Source: JACKAN01 sp964502735
Lineage (GTDB): Bacteria; Bdellovibrionota; Bdellovibrionia; Bdellovibrionales; UBA1609
Length of the DNA stretch: 64,000 bases
Reading direction: 5' to 3'
Assembly: GCA_964502735.1 (NCBI GenBank)
Contig: CAZCYD010000010.1
Span: 1 to 64,000 of the forward strand
A model generated the notes under the pieces. It had not been told where the DNA came from and ran no database searches. It saw nothing but the letters and a program-made list of their open reading frames with translations. This document shows, one piece after another, positions 42,948-51,702 of the stretch (its first letter is position 1; each line of letters opens with the position of its first letter). Both the position numbers and the translations under genes were made by a program.

Positions 42948-43463
42948 ATGAAAATAATGCGTTTGTGGGGGTGTGTTCTTTTAGGTTTACTTGTAAGTGT
43001 GACAGCTTCGTCTCGTAGCATAAAGAAGATGAATTTTGTTGGTAACTATTGGGAGGAGATTGAGGTTCCCATGTTGTCCTATGAGAAGTCCGACTGTATA
43101 GGGAGGAGTTTTGCTCGATGGGTCGAGCAAGATAATGGATTGGGGTATTGTTCAATATCTACATATAACGAAGTAGGTGTTCTTTTAGAGGGTGGGGTCT
43201 ATAAGTTAAGTGTGGAGGTTGTTGGATTTAATGCTCGAACTTGCAGTTATTATGCAGAAGCTACTGAAATGAGCTATAGAGAATTGGTTAGTCGAACGGA
43301 TGTGGTTGTGTGGCAAGACAATAAGTTTGTTCCTGCAACTTGCGAGCTTATTGTAAATTTTGAAGATGAAGATACAGTTTCCGTTCGCAATAATGGCAAT
43401 TGTTATGATTATTGTGAAGCCGGTGTTAATTTGGAAGTCAAAGCCGCTAAGAGAATGCGCTAA
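42948..43463 (+). CDS. Small cysteine-containing exported protein
   Basis: Strong AAGGAGG site before the ATG. The 171-residue precursor has a signal peptide (LWGCVLLGLLVSVTASSR). The mature chain has seven cysteines (DCIGRS, GYCSIS, RTCSYY, ATCELI, NCYDYCEAG), suggesting disulfides in the periplasm or outside. No family recognised. It stands alone and is followed by a strong terminator, so it is probably an abundant single-gene product. Confidence 0.65.
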   Translation: MKIMRLWGCVLLGLLVSVTASSRSIKKMNFVGNYWEEIEVPMLSYEKSDCIGRSFARWVEQDNGLGYCSISTYNEVGVLLEGGVYKLSVEVVGFNARTCSYYAEATEMSYRELVSRTDVVVWQDNKFVPATCELIVNFEDEDTVSVRNNGNCYDYCEAGVNLEVKAAKRMR

Positions 43464-43574
43464 AATGGATCCCTATTTGATCTGATCGTTCCAGTTTTGA
43501 GGGGTTAAAAAATTGTCTGTCAGATGAAGTTGCGCCTAATACAAGCTAAATAATGGTCTTAAATGAACTGTAAT

Positions 43575-43604
43575 AAAAAGGGCACTTTTGCAAGTGCCCT
43601 TTTT
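43575..43604. terminator. Bidirectional intrinsic terminator
   Basis: AAAAAGGGCACTT pairs perfectly with AAGTGCCCTTTTT around TTGC. A tract and T tract on the two sides let it serve both the rightward exported-protein gene and the leftward sodB. Confidence 0.93.
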
Positions 43605-43637
43605 ATTATGAGCGTTTATTGGGCTTTAAATAAAGCT

Positions 43638-44213
43638 TTAAAGCTGCTGATTCACAAAATCCCAATTCACAAGATTCCAAAAAGCCTCGACATATTTAGG
43701 ACGGGCATTTCTATAATCCACGTAATAGGCGTGCTCCCAAACATCACAGGTAAGAAGGGGTGTCTTGCTCTGTGTCATTGGGTTTTCGGCATTACTTGTT
43801 TTCAAAATTTCTAGCTTACCCTCAGAATTTTTAACTAGCCAAGCCCATCCCGACCCAAATTGAGTTAGGGCCGCCTCGGTAAATTTAGCTTTAAACTCAG
43901 AAAAGCTGCCAAAACTAGAGTTGATGGCGTCAGCAATTGGACCGGTAGGGTTGCCACCCGCTTTGCCAGCTAGGCAGTTCCAATAAAAAGTGTGATTCCA
44001 GACTTGGGCGGCATTATTAAAGATAGGGCCAGATTGTGTTTTGATAAGATCCTCAAGGCTTTTGTTGGCCAAATCAGTGTTGGCAGTTAACTCATTGAGT
44101 TTGTCCACATAGGCCTTATGGTGTTTACCATGATGAAACTCAAGGGTTTCTGGTGAAATATGAGGCATTAAAGCATCATTAGAAAAGGGTAGAGTGGGAA
44201 GTGAAAAAGCCAT
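43638..44213 (-). CDS. sodB: Iron superoxide dismutase
   Basis: Dismutates superoxide to hydrogen peroxide and oxygen in the cytoplasm. The 191-residue protein begins FSLPTLPFSNDALMPHISPE and has the metal ligands in LEFHHGKHHKAYVD, QVWNHTFYWNC and DVWEHAYYVDYRN (Asp and His). The length and GSGWAWLV region are of the Fe-type. No signal peptide. AAGGAGG precedes the ATG. Two dyad-symmetric elements lie upstream (44289-44336), and its 3' terminator is shared with the convergent neighbour. Confidence 0.96.
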   Translation of the reverse strand: MAFSLPTLPFSNDALMPHISPETLEFHHGKHHKAYVDKLNELTANTDLANKSLEDLIKTQSGPIFNNAAQVWNHTFYWNCLAGKAGGNPTGPIADAINSSFGSFSEFKAKFTEAALTQFGSGWAWLVKNSEGKLEILKTSNAENPMTQSKTPLLTCDVWEHAYYVDYRNARPKYVEAFWNLVNWDFVNQQL

Positions 44214-44288
44214 AAGTTCCTCCTTAGCTTTAAACTGTTAAATAAACTCGAGACCACTTTATTTTTAATTAACTCAATTACTTCGGTT

Positions 44289-44336
44289 TAATTAACAGAG
44301 TTAATTACATTTAACTTGCTGTAAACACAGTTAAAT
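44289..44336. promoter_or_regulatory. Pair of dyad elements upstream of sodB
   Basis: TAATTAAC-AGA-GTTAATTA (44289-44307) is a perfect 19-bp dyad. ATTTAACT and AGTTAAAT (44309-44316 and 44329-44336) form a second one with 12-nt spacing. TTAATTAACTC also occurs at 44265-44275. They lie 75-125 nt upstream of the sodB ATG, consistent with operator sites for an oxidative-stress or iron regulator. AT-richness makes chance matches easier, so this is a candidate only. Confidence 0.4.
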
Positions 44337-44447
44337 GGGTTGTTACACATACGATAAAGTTTATCTTAAAGGTTCATCTTAGCTGTGGGCTTTAAAATGT
44401 AAAGTCGCGCTGTTACCAAATAAAAAGCGTGTGCAGCAAAGTTTAGG

Positions 44448-45428
44448 TTAAAGGAGATGTCCTTTCTTTAGGGAGAGCTGCAAGGCTTTCATCATGTCGA
44501 GGGGGTGAAGGCCCATACTGTCAATGATCATAAACTTAAGAGCCTCTTTAATTGGCATTTTTTCAAAACTGATAAGGTGATCATAGGTGTTAGCCACGGA
44601 TACAATTAGAGTGTGAGGACTGAGTTGCCTTTCTGTAAGACCTTGAGGGTATCCTGTGCCATCTATAAATTCTTCGTGGTCGTGAATGATATTGGATACA
44701 ATTTCATCAAAATGACGAAGTTCACGAATTTTCTCTATTCCTAGGCTCGGATGCTTTTTATATTCAATCAGCTGAGCTGTGTCCATATCCTTTTTATTTA
44801 GCGTTGATGGAAAAGAAAGCTCTGCTTTTCCTATGTCGTGCAATAGGGCTCCTAGGCACATGAGCTCAGGTTGATCAAGGCTTGCAAGATTTTGATCGCC
44901 GGCTAAATTTTTGGCAATACATATAGCCAGGCTGGCAACATTAACTCCGTGGTAGCTTATGCTCATATGTTCATTTTCAATAGACAGCATACACTTGAGC
45001 GCTAACTCATTTTTTGTCATAAAGTCTATAAATCGAAAACAACTGGATCTAGCAATTGCATAATGTTCTTCTATTGTAGGGTCGTCCATTATGTCTTCGA
45101 TTAGAGCTTGTTGGTGGCCCTGTATAACTACAGTGCGAGAAAGAAGATCTTTTTTTGAGTTTACATCAAAGGCTTCATCAAGATTGTCTTGCAGGTATTT
45201 GTCGTATTTACCAATCTCTGACTCCAGCACAAAGAGTCTTTCAAGATTCTTATTCTTGAGTCTTTCAAGTCTTGAGCCCTCAAAACTATCTCCTTTGCGA
45301 CAGTAAAGAACATGGCGCTCTCCCAATTTAATATAGGCATTAAATGGGATTTTTCTTTCCCCGCGAAGAGTGCTGACTCTTATCGGCCTAAAGACAAGAT
45401 CATAGTTGTGAGCTTCACTTGAAGTCAT
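44448..45428 (-). CDS. HD-GYP domain phosphodiesterase-like protein
   Basis: HD-GYP proteins hydrolyse cyclic di-GMP to GMP or pGpG. The 326-residue protein has an N-terminal region of about 130 residues with a short PilZ-like or unclassified strand segment. The HD domain follows with ALLHDIGKAELSFP, the ISYHGVNVASLAI helix, DHEEFIDGTGYPQGL (the HHxxxDGxGYP region, with D in place of the first H) and TLIVSVANTYDHL. No membrane segment. Its start overlaps the queG stop by 4 nt. Activity is likely but the first-histidine change leaves some doubt. Confidence 0.85.
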   Translation of the reverse strand: MTSSEAHNYDLVFRPIRVSTLRGERKIPFNAYIKLGERHVLYCRKGDSFEGSRLERLKNKNLERLFVLESEIGKYDKYLQDNLDEAFDVNSKKDLLSRTVVIQGHQQALIEDIMDDPTIEEHYAIARSSCFRFIDFMTKNELALKCMLSIENEHMSISYHGVNVASLAICIAKNLAGDQNLASLDQPELMCLGALLHDIGKAELSFPSTLNKKDMDTAQLIEYKKHPSLGIEKIRELRHFDEIVSNIIHDHEEFIDGTGYPQGLTERQLSPHTLIVSVANTYDHLISFEKMPIKEALKFMIIDSMGLHPLDMMKALQLSLKKGHLL

Positions 45429-46471
45429 AAGCTCATATTATCAGAGTTTTTTATTTGTTCCAGGGCCCACCTGGAAACTTCACCAAGGGTTGTATGAGTG
45501 CTGTATTTCTCTAAAAGGGGCTTAAGCTTAGATAGCTTATGGGTCCCCACGGCTAGGATTGCATTTTTTTTGAGCCCAAGAGGACCGGTCCTCGAAAAAG
45601 GTGTATTTTTAAAGAGCTTTGCAAGCGAATTGTGGCTTTGATTAAGTAACCATTGCAGTTCTGCCTCTAACTTATCTAAATCTATGTTGTTTTTTATTTT
45701 TTCAGTTTGAAAGGCCTTGTGGTTCCATGGGCAGACATCTTGGCAGATATCACAGCCAAAAATCCAGTTTTCAAATTTATTTCTCAACTCAAGTGGTGGA
45801 GTTTTACGAGTTTCAATGGTCCAATAGGATATGCATTTGTTGGCATTAAGGAGCTTATTTTCAAGAGCTTGAGTCGGGCATGCATCGATACAACGCGTAC
45901 ACTTTCCACATAAGTCAGGGTGAACAGTATCGGGGAGCGGTAGGGGCAGGCTAGTTAGAATCTCTCCTAGGAGATGGAAGCTGCCATAGTCTTTGTTGAT
46001 AATGCAAGTGTTTTTGCCGAACCATCCCATTCCTGATTCTTGAGCCCAGTTGCGCTCTAATATAGGAGCCGTGTCTGTGTGAGCGCTAAAAATGTCATTG
46101 GGAAACAAAAGAGTAAGTCTTTCACAGAGATCTTGTAGATCTCTGTGAAACCATTGGTGATAGTCCTTTCCCTTTGCATATTTTGCGATCTTCAACTCTG
46201 TAAAGGACATATCTCCATCTGAGGGTGAAGGATGTGGAATGTAATTTTTGGCTATGACAATGATAGATTTTGCCCAAGGTTTATAACTGTGGGGATTTGC
46301 CTTTGCCTTAGCGTGTCTTTGAAGATACTCCATGCTTGCATTTAGAGCTTGATCTAGCCAATTCTGATAATATGGAAAGGTCTTCGGCGACTGAAGTGGA
46401 GTAAAGGAAAAATTGGTAAAATCAAATTCTTTGATCACCCTCTCTAAACGTGTCACAATATCTTTTGTCAT
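45425..46471 (-). CDS. queG: Epoxyqueuosine reductase
   Basis: Cobalamin- and iron-sulfur-dependent enzyme that makes queuosine in tRNA from epoxyqueuosine. It shows WAQESGMGWFGKNTCIIN and the two [4Fe-4S] cysteine clusters CGKCTRCIDACPTQAL and CDICQDVCPWN. It ends with a short HEAT-like tail. ATG 46471 overlaps the divergent cca ATG at 46470 (CATG); the GTG at 46486 is the alternative. Length 348 is near the family norm. Confidence 0.95.
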   Translation of the reverse strand: MTKDIVTRLERVIKEFDFTNFSFTPLQSPKTFPYYQNWLDQALNASMEYLQRHAKAKANPHSYKPWAKSIIVIAKNYIPHPSPSDGDMSFTELKIAKYAKGKDYHQWFHRDLQDLCERLTLLFPNDIFSAHTDTAPILERNWAQESGMGWFGKNTCIINKDYGSFHLLGEILTSLPLPLPDTVHPDLCGKCTRCIDACPTQALENKLLNANKCISYWTIETRKTPPLELRNKFENWIFGCDICQDVCPWNHKAFQTEKIKNNIDLDKLEAELQWLLNQSHNSLAKLFKNTPFSRTGPLGLKKNAILAVGTHKLSKLKPLLEKYSTHTTLGEVSRWALEQIKNSDNMSL

Positions 46472-47708
46472 GTCCAATTTTTCCACAATACTGCGTAAAC
46501 ATCCTCACTGGCCTGCGGTCAAGAATATTATAGATTCCTTGAATAAAAAAGGGCACAAGGCTTATTTGGCCGGAGGCTGTGTAAGGGATTTGTTTATGAA
46601 TCGGCCTTCTCAAGACCTGGATGTGGCAACCTCAGCCCCTCCTGATTTAGTGGAGAGTCTTTTTGGAAACACTTTGAGTATAGGGAAGGCCTTTGGCACA
46701 ATTGTTGTTGTCCAAGGCAAGATTTCAGTAGAAGTGACAACATTTCGAAAGGATGGTGAGTACCTGGATGGCAGACACCCTGACGGTGTTATTTTTTCTG
46801 ATGAAAAAGAGGATGCCTCTAGGAGAGATTTTACGATTAATGCCATTTTCTATGATCCTTTAAAGGATAGAGTTTTAGACTACTTTGGTGGAGTTAAAGA
46901 TATCGAGGGGAGAATTCTGAAAGCCGTAGGAGACCCGTGGGAGCGCTTTAAGGAAGATAAATTGAGAATGTTGAGGGCGCTTAGATTTGAATCGCAACTA
47001 GGTTTTTTTATTGACCAACAAACCTTTTCCGCAATGTCTGACTATTCAAAGGGGATTTCGCAAATCTCAAAAGAAAGAGTTTTTAATGAGTTGCAAAAGA
47101 TGGCTGATGGCCCTTATCACAACTTAGCCTTTTCGCACTTGGTGCAGCTAGATATTTGGCACAATTTTGTTGGAATAACCTCTTCTCAAGTCAAACCAGA
47201 TATTCAGGATTTTAAAAATTTTGGAATGAATGGGCTTAAAGCCATGCTGAGTTTTCTGTTGTGGTGGCACAAGGAGTGGGAGGGTTTGGATTTGTCCCCA
47301 AAATGGAAGGACTGGCCACTGAGTCGGGAGGTTCGACAGTTTGTAGAAGAGACTTTGTTGGGGACAAAAATTCTCTCAGGAGAGAGGCCTCTTTTTGAAA
47401 AATTTAAGGCTTTTGATAAGAGTACTGGCATAATTGCACTACAACTGTGGAAGGTCGATAATGTCAGAAAACAAAAGAGCCTGAATGAAATTACAGATTT
47501 TATTCAAAGCTACCTTGAGGTTTGCGATAAGTCTGGACGATTGCCATTTCCCATCTTAGTCGGGAAGGATTTAATAGAAGCCGAGATAAAGCCAGGTCCT
47601 AACTTCAAAGGACTTCTTGATAGAGCTTTTGAGATTCAAATTATAGAGGGATTAACCTCAAAAAATAAAATAATCCAGCGAATTTTGCAAAGTTCTAAAA
47701 ATGGTTAG
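46470..47708 (+). CDS. cca: CCA-adding enzyme / poly(A) polymerase family nucleotidyltransferase
   Basis: Class II tRNA nucleotidyltransferase adding or repairing the 3' CCA. The catalytic head contains AYLAGGCVRDLFM, the DLDVAT metal dyad, the RRDFTINAIFYDP motif and the RFKEDKLRMLRALRF neck. The body and tail have about 200 further residues. An earlier GTG at 46413 would add 19 residues lying across queG; ATG 46470 makes the two genes back to back on a shared CATG. Poly(A) polymerase is an alternative within the family, as the tRNAs seen here already encode CCA. Confidence 0.88.
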   Translation: MSNFSTILRKHPHWPAVKNIIDSLNKKGHKAYLAGGCVRDLFMNRPSQDLDVATSAPPDLVESLFGNTLSIGKAFGTIVVVQGKISVEVTTFRKDGEYLDGRHPDGVIFSDEKEDASRRDFTINAIFYDPLKDRVLDYFGGVKDIEGRILKAVGDPWERFKEDKLRMLRALRFESQLGFFIDQQTFSAMSDYSKGISQISKERVFNELQKMADGPYHNLAFSHLVQLDIWHNFVGITSSQVKPDIQDFKNFGMNGLKAMLSFLLWWHKEWEGLDLSPKWKDWPLSREVRQFVEETLLGTKILSGERPLFEKFKAFDKSTGIIALQLWKVDNVRKQKSLNEITDFIQSYLEVCDKSGRLPFPILVGKDLIEAEIKPGPNFKGLLDRAFEIQIIEGLTSKNKIIQRILQSSKNG

Positions 47709-47902
47709 GTGTCGTCGCTGCGTTTTGATTACCTCAAACAAAAGCCTAGTCAAAGTCCAGTTCTGAATACTTTTATAGTATTATTTAAAATAAACACTTG
47801 CCGACTTAAACTTATTTCACGATCTATAATATTATAATTGATCGTGAAGTCATTCGCTTGTGGAGATTGAACTATAATTCGTTTGAGTAATTAGGAGTTT
47901 GT

Positions 47903-49069
47903 ATGTTGAGGTCGGCATTTTTATTTTGTAGCTTTCTTTTGGCCATATCTTGTTCTGAAAAGAAAAAAGACAAAAGTTCGACAGTGAGTACTCAGTTGTT
48001 GAGAATAGGTTCAACCCACAGTGAGTCGAGTCTGCAAGCTCTAAGTAACGAATGGACGAGTTTGGACGTTTTTATTGATTCTTATAAACTTACCATCTCT
48101 GATATTGCTATAAGTCCGGGAACTCAGCTAACCGGCTCAAATTCTTCAGTTGTTTACAATTGTCCCGGCAACACCAGTGAGGCTTGCCTAATTAATGTTG
48201 CTCAATCTGGTGCGGTTCAGAACCTTCTTACCTCTGGGAACTCAGGGAGTGTTCAATCCGGAGTCTACACTTTTGCTACGGTTGGAACCTGCTAGGCCTC
48301 ACAAAGTGATCCTGAACCGAACGGGAGTTATGTCTATATTAAGGCAAGAGTCAAATACAATGGAACATGGTGGTACACTCAATCCGACGGAGCTATGGTG
48401 GATTCTGGGATTGCTGACTCAGATCCGTGGGTTGCACCCATTGACTACGATGAAGCCAGAAGATTCTCACAGGGTTGTAGGACCTATAATGTTTTTCAAA
48501 ATCCGATCTCGATAGGTGAAAATGCCAGTGTTAACTTAAAGCTTTTCTTTGAACTTAGAAATCTCGTCAGCTTAGTTAAAGGAAACAAAGCTGGAGCTTT
48601 AATGTGTTATGGAGCCGATCCTTCAGATCAGTTTGATGCGAATAGTTTCTATATCTGCGATACCTACCTTTATTTAGCTGGTACTATTGAAAGTGAAACT
48701 CCAGATCTACATCGCTACAAAGTTCTAAGTTCATCTGGAGGATATGATTCCGTTAATATTTTTGGTATTTATTTTCGCAAGGGAACCAAAACCCCTGCGG
48801 GGGCTTACAACTATCCGTACCTTGATGCAGATGTGGATCAAGTGTCTAGTTTTAGTCAAGTGATTAAGTCTATTTCAAGTCACTCCTCGGGTAAATTAAA
48901 TATAGTGACGTATGGAGGGCAAACCTCCACAGATGAGATAGACTCTCTACCAGGCTCATTCAATACAACAGATTTTCCAATTTTGGATAACACTTTAGAC
49001 TCTACGAACTTTACATGGGCAGAATCAGACTCTACAGCTAGAACCGCAACAGCCATCCGTATGGAGTAA
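47903..49069 (+). pseudogene. Lipoprotein gene interrupted by in-frame TAG
   Basis: The frame opens at ATG 47903 (AGGAG just upstream, TATAAT at 47873) and encodes a lipoprotein signal (LFCSFLLAISCSEKKK). It stops at TAG 48293-48295 after 130 codons, then stays open in the same frame to 49069 with no further stop, giving 388 codons in all. Translation after the stop continues sensibly (ASQSDPEPNGSYVYIKARVK, then MVDSGIADSDPWVAPIDYDE), so this is one gene with a nonsense codon, not two genes. Either it is a recent pseudogene, or the truncated 130-residue lipoprotein is still made, or the stop is read through. Function unknown; the product was surface-anchored. Confidence 0.75.
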
Positions 49070-49158
49070 GAATCTTATTTTGGAGATGTTGTGCTCCACA
49101 TTCTCTCTTTGCCGGTTGTGTCGGCGTCATTGGTGGTTCGACTCGCAGAAGTGTTTTT

Positions 49159-49344
49159 TTAGTTTTTCTTGCTCGAACCAGCTTTTGTTCCTGTGTGGTT
49201 TTTCCAGTTGTACTCGGGGGAGCTGGTATAACGTTTTTGCCAGGCCTCCCATTTATTTTTTGGAAGTTTGTGTCTAACGGTCCCATCTTCTGCAAAGATG
49301 TCAGGAGGGTTGCCAAATAAAAAACCAAGTATTTTGTCTAACAT
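49159..49344 (-). CDS. Small 61-residue protein
   Basis: Composition looks genuinely coding: ILGFLFGNPPDIFAEDGTV then KLPKNKWEAWQKRYTSSPEY and NWKNHTGTKAG. No signal peptide or named domain. It lies 20 nt downstream of the lipoprotein gene on the same strand. No clear ribosome site. The competing overlapping minus-strand frame (49038-49328) has proline/arginine-rich noise and I reject it. Confidence 0.5.
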   Translation of the reverse strand: MLDKILGFLFGNPPDIFAEDGTVRHKLPKNKWEAWQKRYTSSPEYNWKNHTGTKAGSSKKN

Positions 49345-49364
49345 GGGTGTGAAGATAGCAAAAA

Positions 49365-49847
49365 TTACTGTGTCCAGTCAATTATTGTGGGAAAATTGTC
49401 TGCAGGAGTAAAAATTAAGCTGCCGAAAGGCTCAAGAGGGTCAATTATTCCGTTATCATTGAGGTCAATAAAGGCACAAGCTTTGTAGTTTTTGTTTTGC
49501 ATGTAGTAGCTTTTTCTTTTTTGCATGTCGTACCATTGTAGAATGGCTCCCTCCATTTCTCCTGAAAATGTTGTCGTTGATTTCCCATTGAAGTCAAAAT
49601 AAAGGTGAAACTGCCCAGGGACAACATTAAAGAGCTCCATTTCACAGTCAACTGATGTGTCAGTAGTTAAGCCTACGTAAAAAGTTTTGCCAATGTTTGT
49701 GGTTTGGCAGCCAAAAGTTTTACCTGGATTACAGCTAATATATAACGGGGGGAGGTTAAAGGCGTCATCGCTAGGCGGGCCCTGAGTGCAAGCAAGGGGA
49801 ATAGTGGAGAGCAAAATAAATAAAAGGGGCCATAGCCGTTTCATCAT
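49365..49847 (-). CDS. Small predicted lipoprotein
   Basis: Signal peptide with lipobox IPLAC (cysteine about residue 20) after a basic MMKR start. The 140-residue mature part has seven or so strand segments, a pair of cysteines (CNPGKTFGCQ) and a calcium-loop-like DLNDNGIIDPLEP. Family not recognised. The ATG pair at 49847/49844 leaves the start ambiguous by one codon. Confidence 0.7.
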   Translation of the reverse strand: MMKRLWPLLFILLSTIPLACTQGPPSDDAFNLPPLYISCNPGKTFGCQTTNIGKTFYVGLTTDTSVDCEMELFNVVPGQFHLYFDFNGKSTTTFSGEMEGAILQWYDMQKRKSYYMQNKNYKACAFIDLNDNGIIDPLEPFGSLIFTPADNFPTIIDWTQ

Positions 49848-49874
49848 GGCCCATTCTACCAGAATTCTTAAGTG

Positions 49875-50162
49875 TTAGCTACAGACCGTCTCATTAAGGC
49901 AGGTCTCGATTATATAGTCACCTTGATCTTCGTCAGGAAGGTTGGGGCGTCGACTAATCTCAGATTCAAAGCAGGCAGTGGTTGTGGCTTGCCTTGCTGT
50001 ATGAGCCGAGGTCGAAGAGTGTTTAAATTTTCCATGGTAACTGCAAGTGATTTTTTTGCTTTCTCGCTTTGATGAGTCTTCTGGTGCACCCAAAGATGAG
50101 TGAGAAATCCCCAGCAGGGCGGCCATTAATAGTAAAGATAAGGTTGGAAAGAACCACTTCAT
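49875..50162 (-). CDS. Small exported protein
   Basis: GGAGGA precedes the ATG at 50162. The 95-residue precursor has a signal peptide (FPTLSLLLMAALLGISHSSLGA) quoted only in part here, and a mature region of about 70 residues with four cysteines and many Ser/Thr. No family recognised. It ends 27 nt before the lipoprotein gene begins on the same strand and may be co-transcribed with it. Confidence 0.6.
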   Translation of the reverse strand: MKWFFPTLSLLLMAALLGISHSSLGAPEDSSKRESKKITCSYHGKFKHSSTSAHTARQATTTACFESEISRRPNLPDEDQGDYIIETCLNETVCS

Positions 50163-50382
50163 AAATCCTCCGATAACAAGATGGATTGCAAGCCGAAGGC
50201 CATAATTCTTTGTGCTTAAATCTGTAATTATTTGTAATCATTAAATAAAAACAACAGTCAGAAGGTTTTGCATCGATAGGTAGAGCCTGTGCGCAATTTT
50301 GTCATCTAGCTGCACAGAAAGTTTTGCCCTCTCCGTTTGTTTTAGAAGGGAGTGTTAATTCACTGAAATAGCCTTATTCTTT

Positions 50383-50415
50383 CGCTGCTCCAAGTTGAAA
50401 ATTAGGGCCTGGCAC
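50383..50415 (+). repeat. Degenerate copy of the TTGCAAATTAGGGCCTGGCAC repeat
   Basis: CGCTGCTCCAAGTTG followed by AAAATTAGGGCCTGGCAC closely matches the right arm of the inverted repeat at 51225-51256. It lies 14 nt before the YkgJ-like start codon, in the same orientation as the arm that precedes sufE. Confidence 0.7.
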
Positions 50416-50428
50416 TTTTTGGGGGTCT

Positions 50429-51160
50429 ATGGCAGTTTATGGTCGTATGTATGAGAACTTTTTGGATAAATTCTTTCATTCAGGGTTTCGACTCAGAAAT
50501 GAAAATCTAGATTGTGCGAATTGTTTGATGGCTAAAAAAGGGATTTACAAAGGTGATTTAAAGTGTTGTACCTACTTTCCTTTTTTGCCCAATTATAGCC
50601 TTGGTGCTTGTATAGATTATTCTTCAAGGTTTAAGGAAATTCTGAAGAATAAAATTAAAGGAAGAGAGTTTGTTTTGCCTTTGGGGCTAATGCCCAGTTG
50701 GTCTTACAGGGTGGCTTACAGGTTCAAGTCTTCGTTGGATTTTGGCAATCGAGAGGACTTACTTTGTCCTTTCTATGTGAAGAGTAGCGGGCAGTGTGAG
50801 ATTTGGCCTTACAGGAATAGTGCTTGTTCGTCATTCCACTGTAATTTTTCAGGTGATGAGAGGGATGCAGAGTCCTATTGGAACAGGTATAATGAGACTA
50901 TTCATTATTTAGAAATGGCGCTATCACAATATTGTATGATGGCCTTTGGTTATACGAAAGATAATGTGTTGCGACAGATAGGGTATTTAGAGGGGCACGA
51001 AAAGGATTTGGATCCCGAGGTTTCTAGCTTATCTAGAGAAGAGTATAGAGATCTGTGGGGAGATTACTATCAGCGCGAGGAGTACTTTTTTATAAGGGTA
51101 AGGGAATTTCAAAAAAGCATTCCCTACGAGACTTACCAGGAGATCGGTGCCAGGCCCTAA
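50429..51160 (+). CDS. YkgJ-like cysteine-cluster protein
   Basis: A soluble 243-residue protein with cysteines grouped as in YkgJ-type putative zinc/iron-chelating proteins. They are C29 and C32 (DCANC), C46-C47 (KCC), then LLCPFYVKSSGQCEIWPYRN and ACSSFHC. The remainder is helical. The function is unknown; the family is tentatively metal-binding or iron-sulfur. The last five codons and the stop (IGARP) lie inside the left arm of the inverted repeat at 51141, so the C-terminus has been supplied or replaced by the repeat. GGGGG precedes the ATG. sufE follows. Confidence 0.75.
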   Translation: MAVYGRMYENFLDKFFHSGFRLRNENLDCANCLMAKKGIYKGDLKCCTYFPFLPNYSLGACIDYSSRFKEILKNKIKGREFVLPLGLMPSWSYRVAYRFKSSLDFGNREDLLCPFYVKSSGQCEIWPYRNSACSSFHCNFSGDERDAESYWNRYNETIHYLEMALSQYCMMAFGYTKDNVLRQIGYLEGHEKDLDPEVSSLSREEYRDLWGDYYQREEYFFIRVREFQKSIPYETYQEIGARP

Positions 51161-51260
51161 TTTGCAACTCGCAGCAGTGATAAGGACTTCGAATGACAAT
51201 ATTTAATGGTATAGGGATAAATGTTGCTGCGGGTTGCAAATTAGGGCCTGGCACCGATCT
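51141..51260. repeat. Near-perfect inverted repeat between the YkgJ-like gene and sufE
   Basis: Arms of 36 nt (51141-51176 and 51225-51260) match at 35 of 36 positions and enclose a 48-nt spacer with no obvious gene. The left arm overlaps the end of the upstream coding region. A degenerate third copy is at 50383-50415 and a fragment at 59226-59239. The repeat resembles a short mobile or REP-like unit, but I see no transposase. Confidence 0.85.
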
Positions 51261-51281
51261 TCCGATCTTAGGAGAGAGAAT

Positions 51282-51698
51282 ATGGTGGATGAAAAGCAGA
51301 AGTTAATTATTCGAGAATTCAAAGAGGTTTCTTCTTGGGAAGAACGATACAAAAAAATTATGGACATTGGGAAATTGCTGCCTCCAATGGATCCCAAACA
51401 TCAGACAGAAGAAAATAAGGTGAGGGGCTGTCAGTCTCAACTGTGGATGTTTGCCGAGCTCGATGACGAAGGTAAGATGGTCTTATTCGTAGACAGTGAC
51501 GCTATGATTGTTCGAGGTCTGGCAGCACTTTTTGCTAGAGTGTGCACTGGTGAAAAGCCACAGGATTTAATTTATGCCGATTTTTATTTTATCAAAGAAA
51601 TTGGACTAGACATTAACCTTTCTCAAACTCGAGTGGGAGGGCTAGCCGCCATGATCAAGCAAATTAAGATGTACGCACTAGCTTACACTTATAAGTAG
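51282..51698 (+). CDS. sufE: Cysteine desulfuration protein SufE
   Basis: SufE accepts sulfane sulfur from SufS and hands it to the SufBCD scaffold for iron-sulfur assembly. From ATG 51282 (AGGAGAG site) the product has 138 residues. The acceptor cysteine is C50 in KVRGCQSQLW, and the family region GLAALFARVCTGEKPQDL is present, with a second cysteine there. The longer frame from 51234 runs through the repeat and is rejected. No sufS or sufBCD lies nearby. Confidence 0.93.
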   Translation: MVDEKQKLIIREFKEVSSWEERYKKIMDIGKLLPPMDPKHQTEENKVRGCQSQLWMFAELDDEGKMVLFVDSDAMIVRGLAALFARVCTGEKPQDLIYADFYFIKEIGLDINLSQTRVGGLAAMIKQIKMYALAYTYK

Positions 51699-51702
51699 AA
51701 AC

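Noticed and set aside
49038..49328. 96-codon minus-strand frame
   Set aside because: Pro/Arg/Thr-rich shadow of the opposite strand; the overlapping 61-codon frame has better composition.
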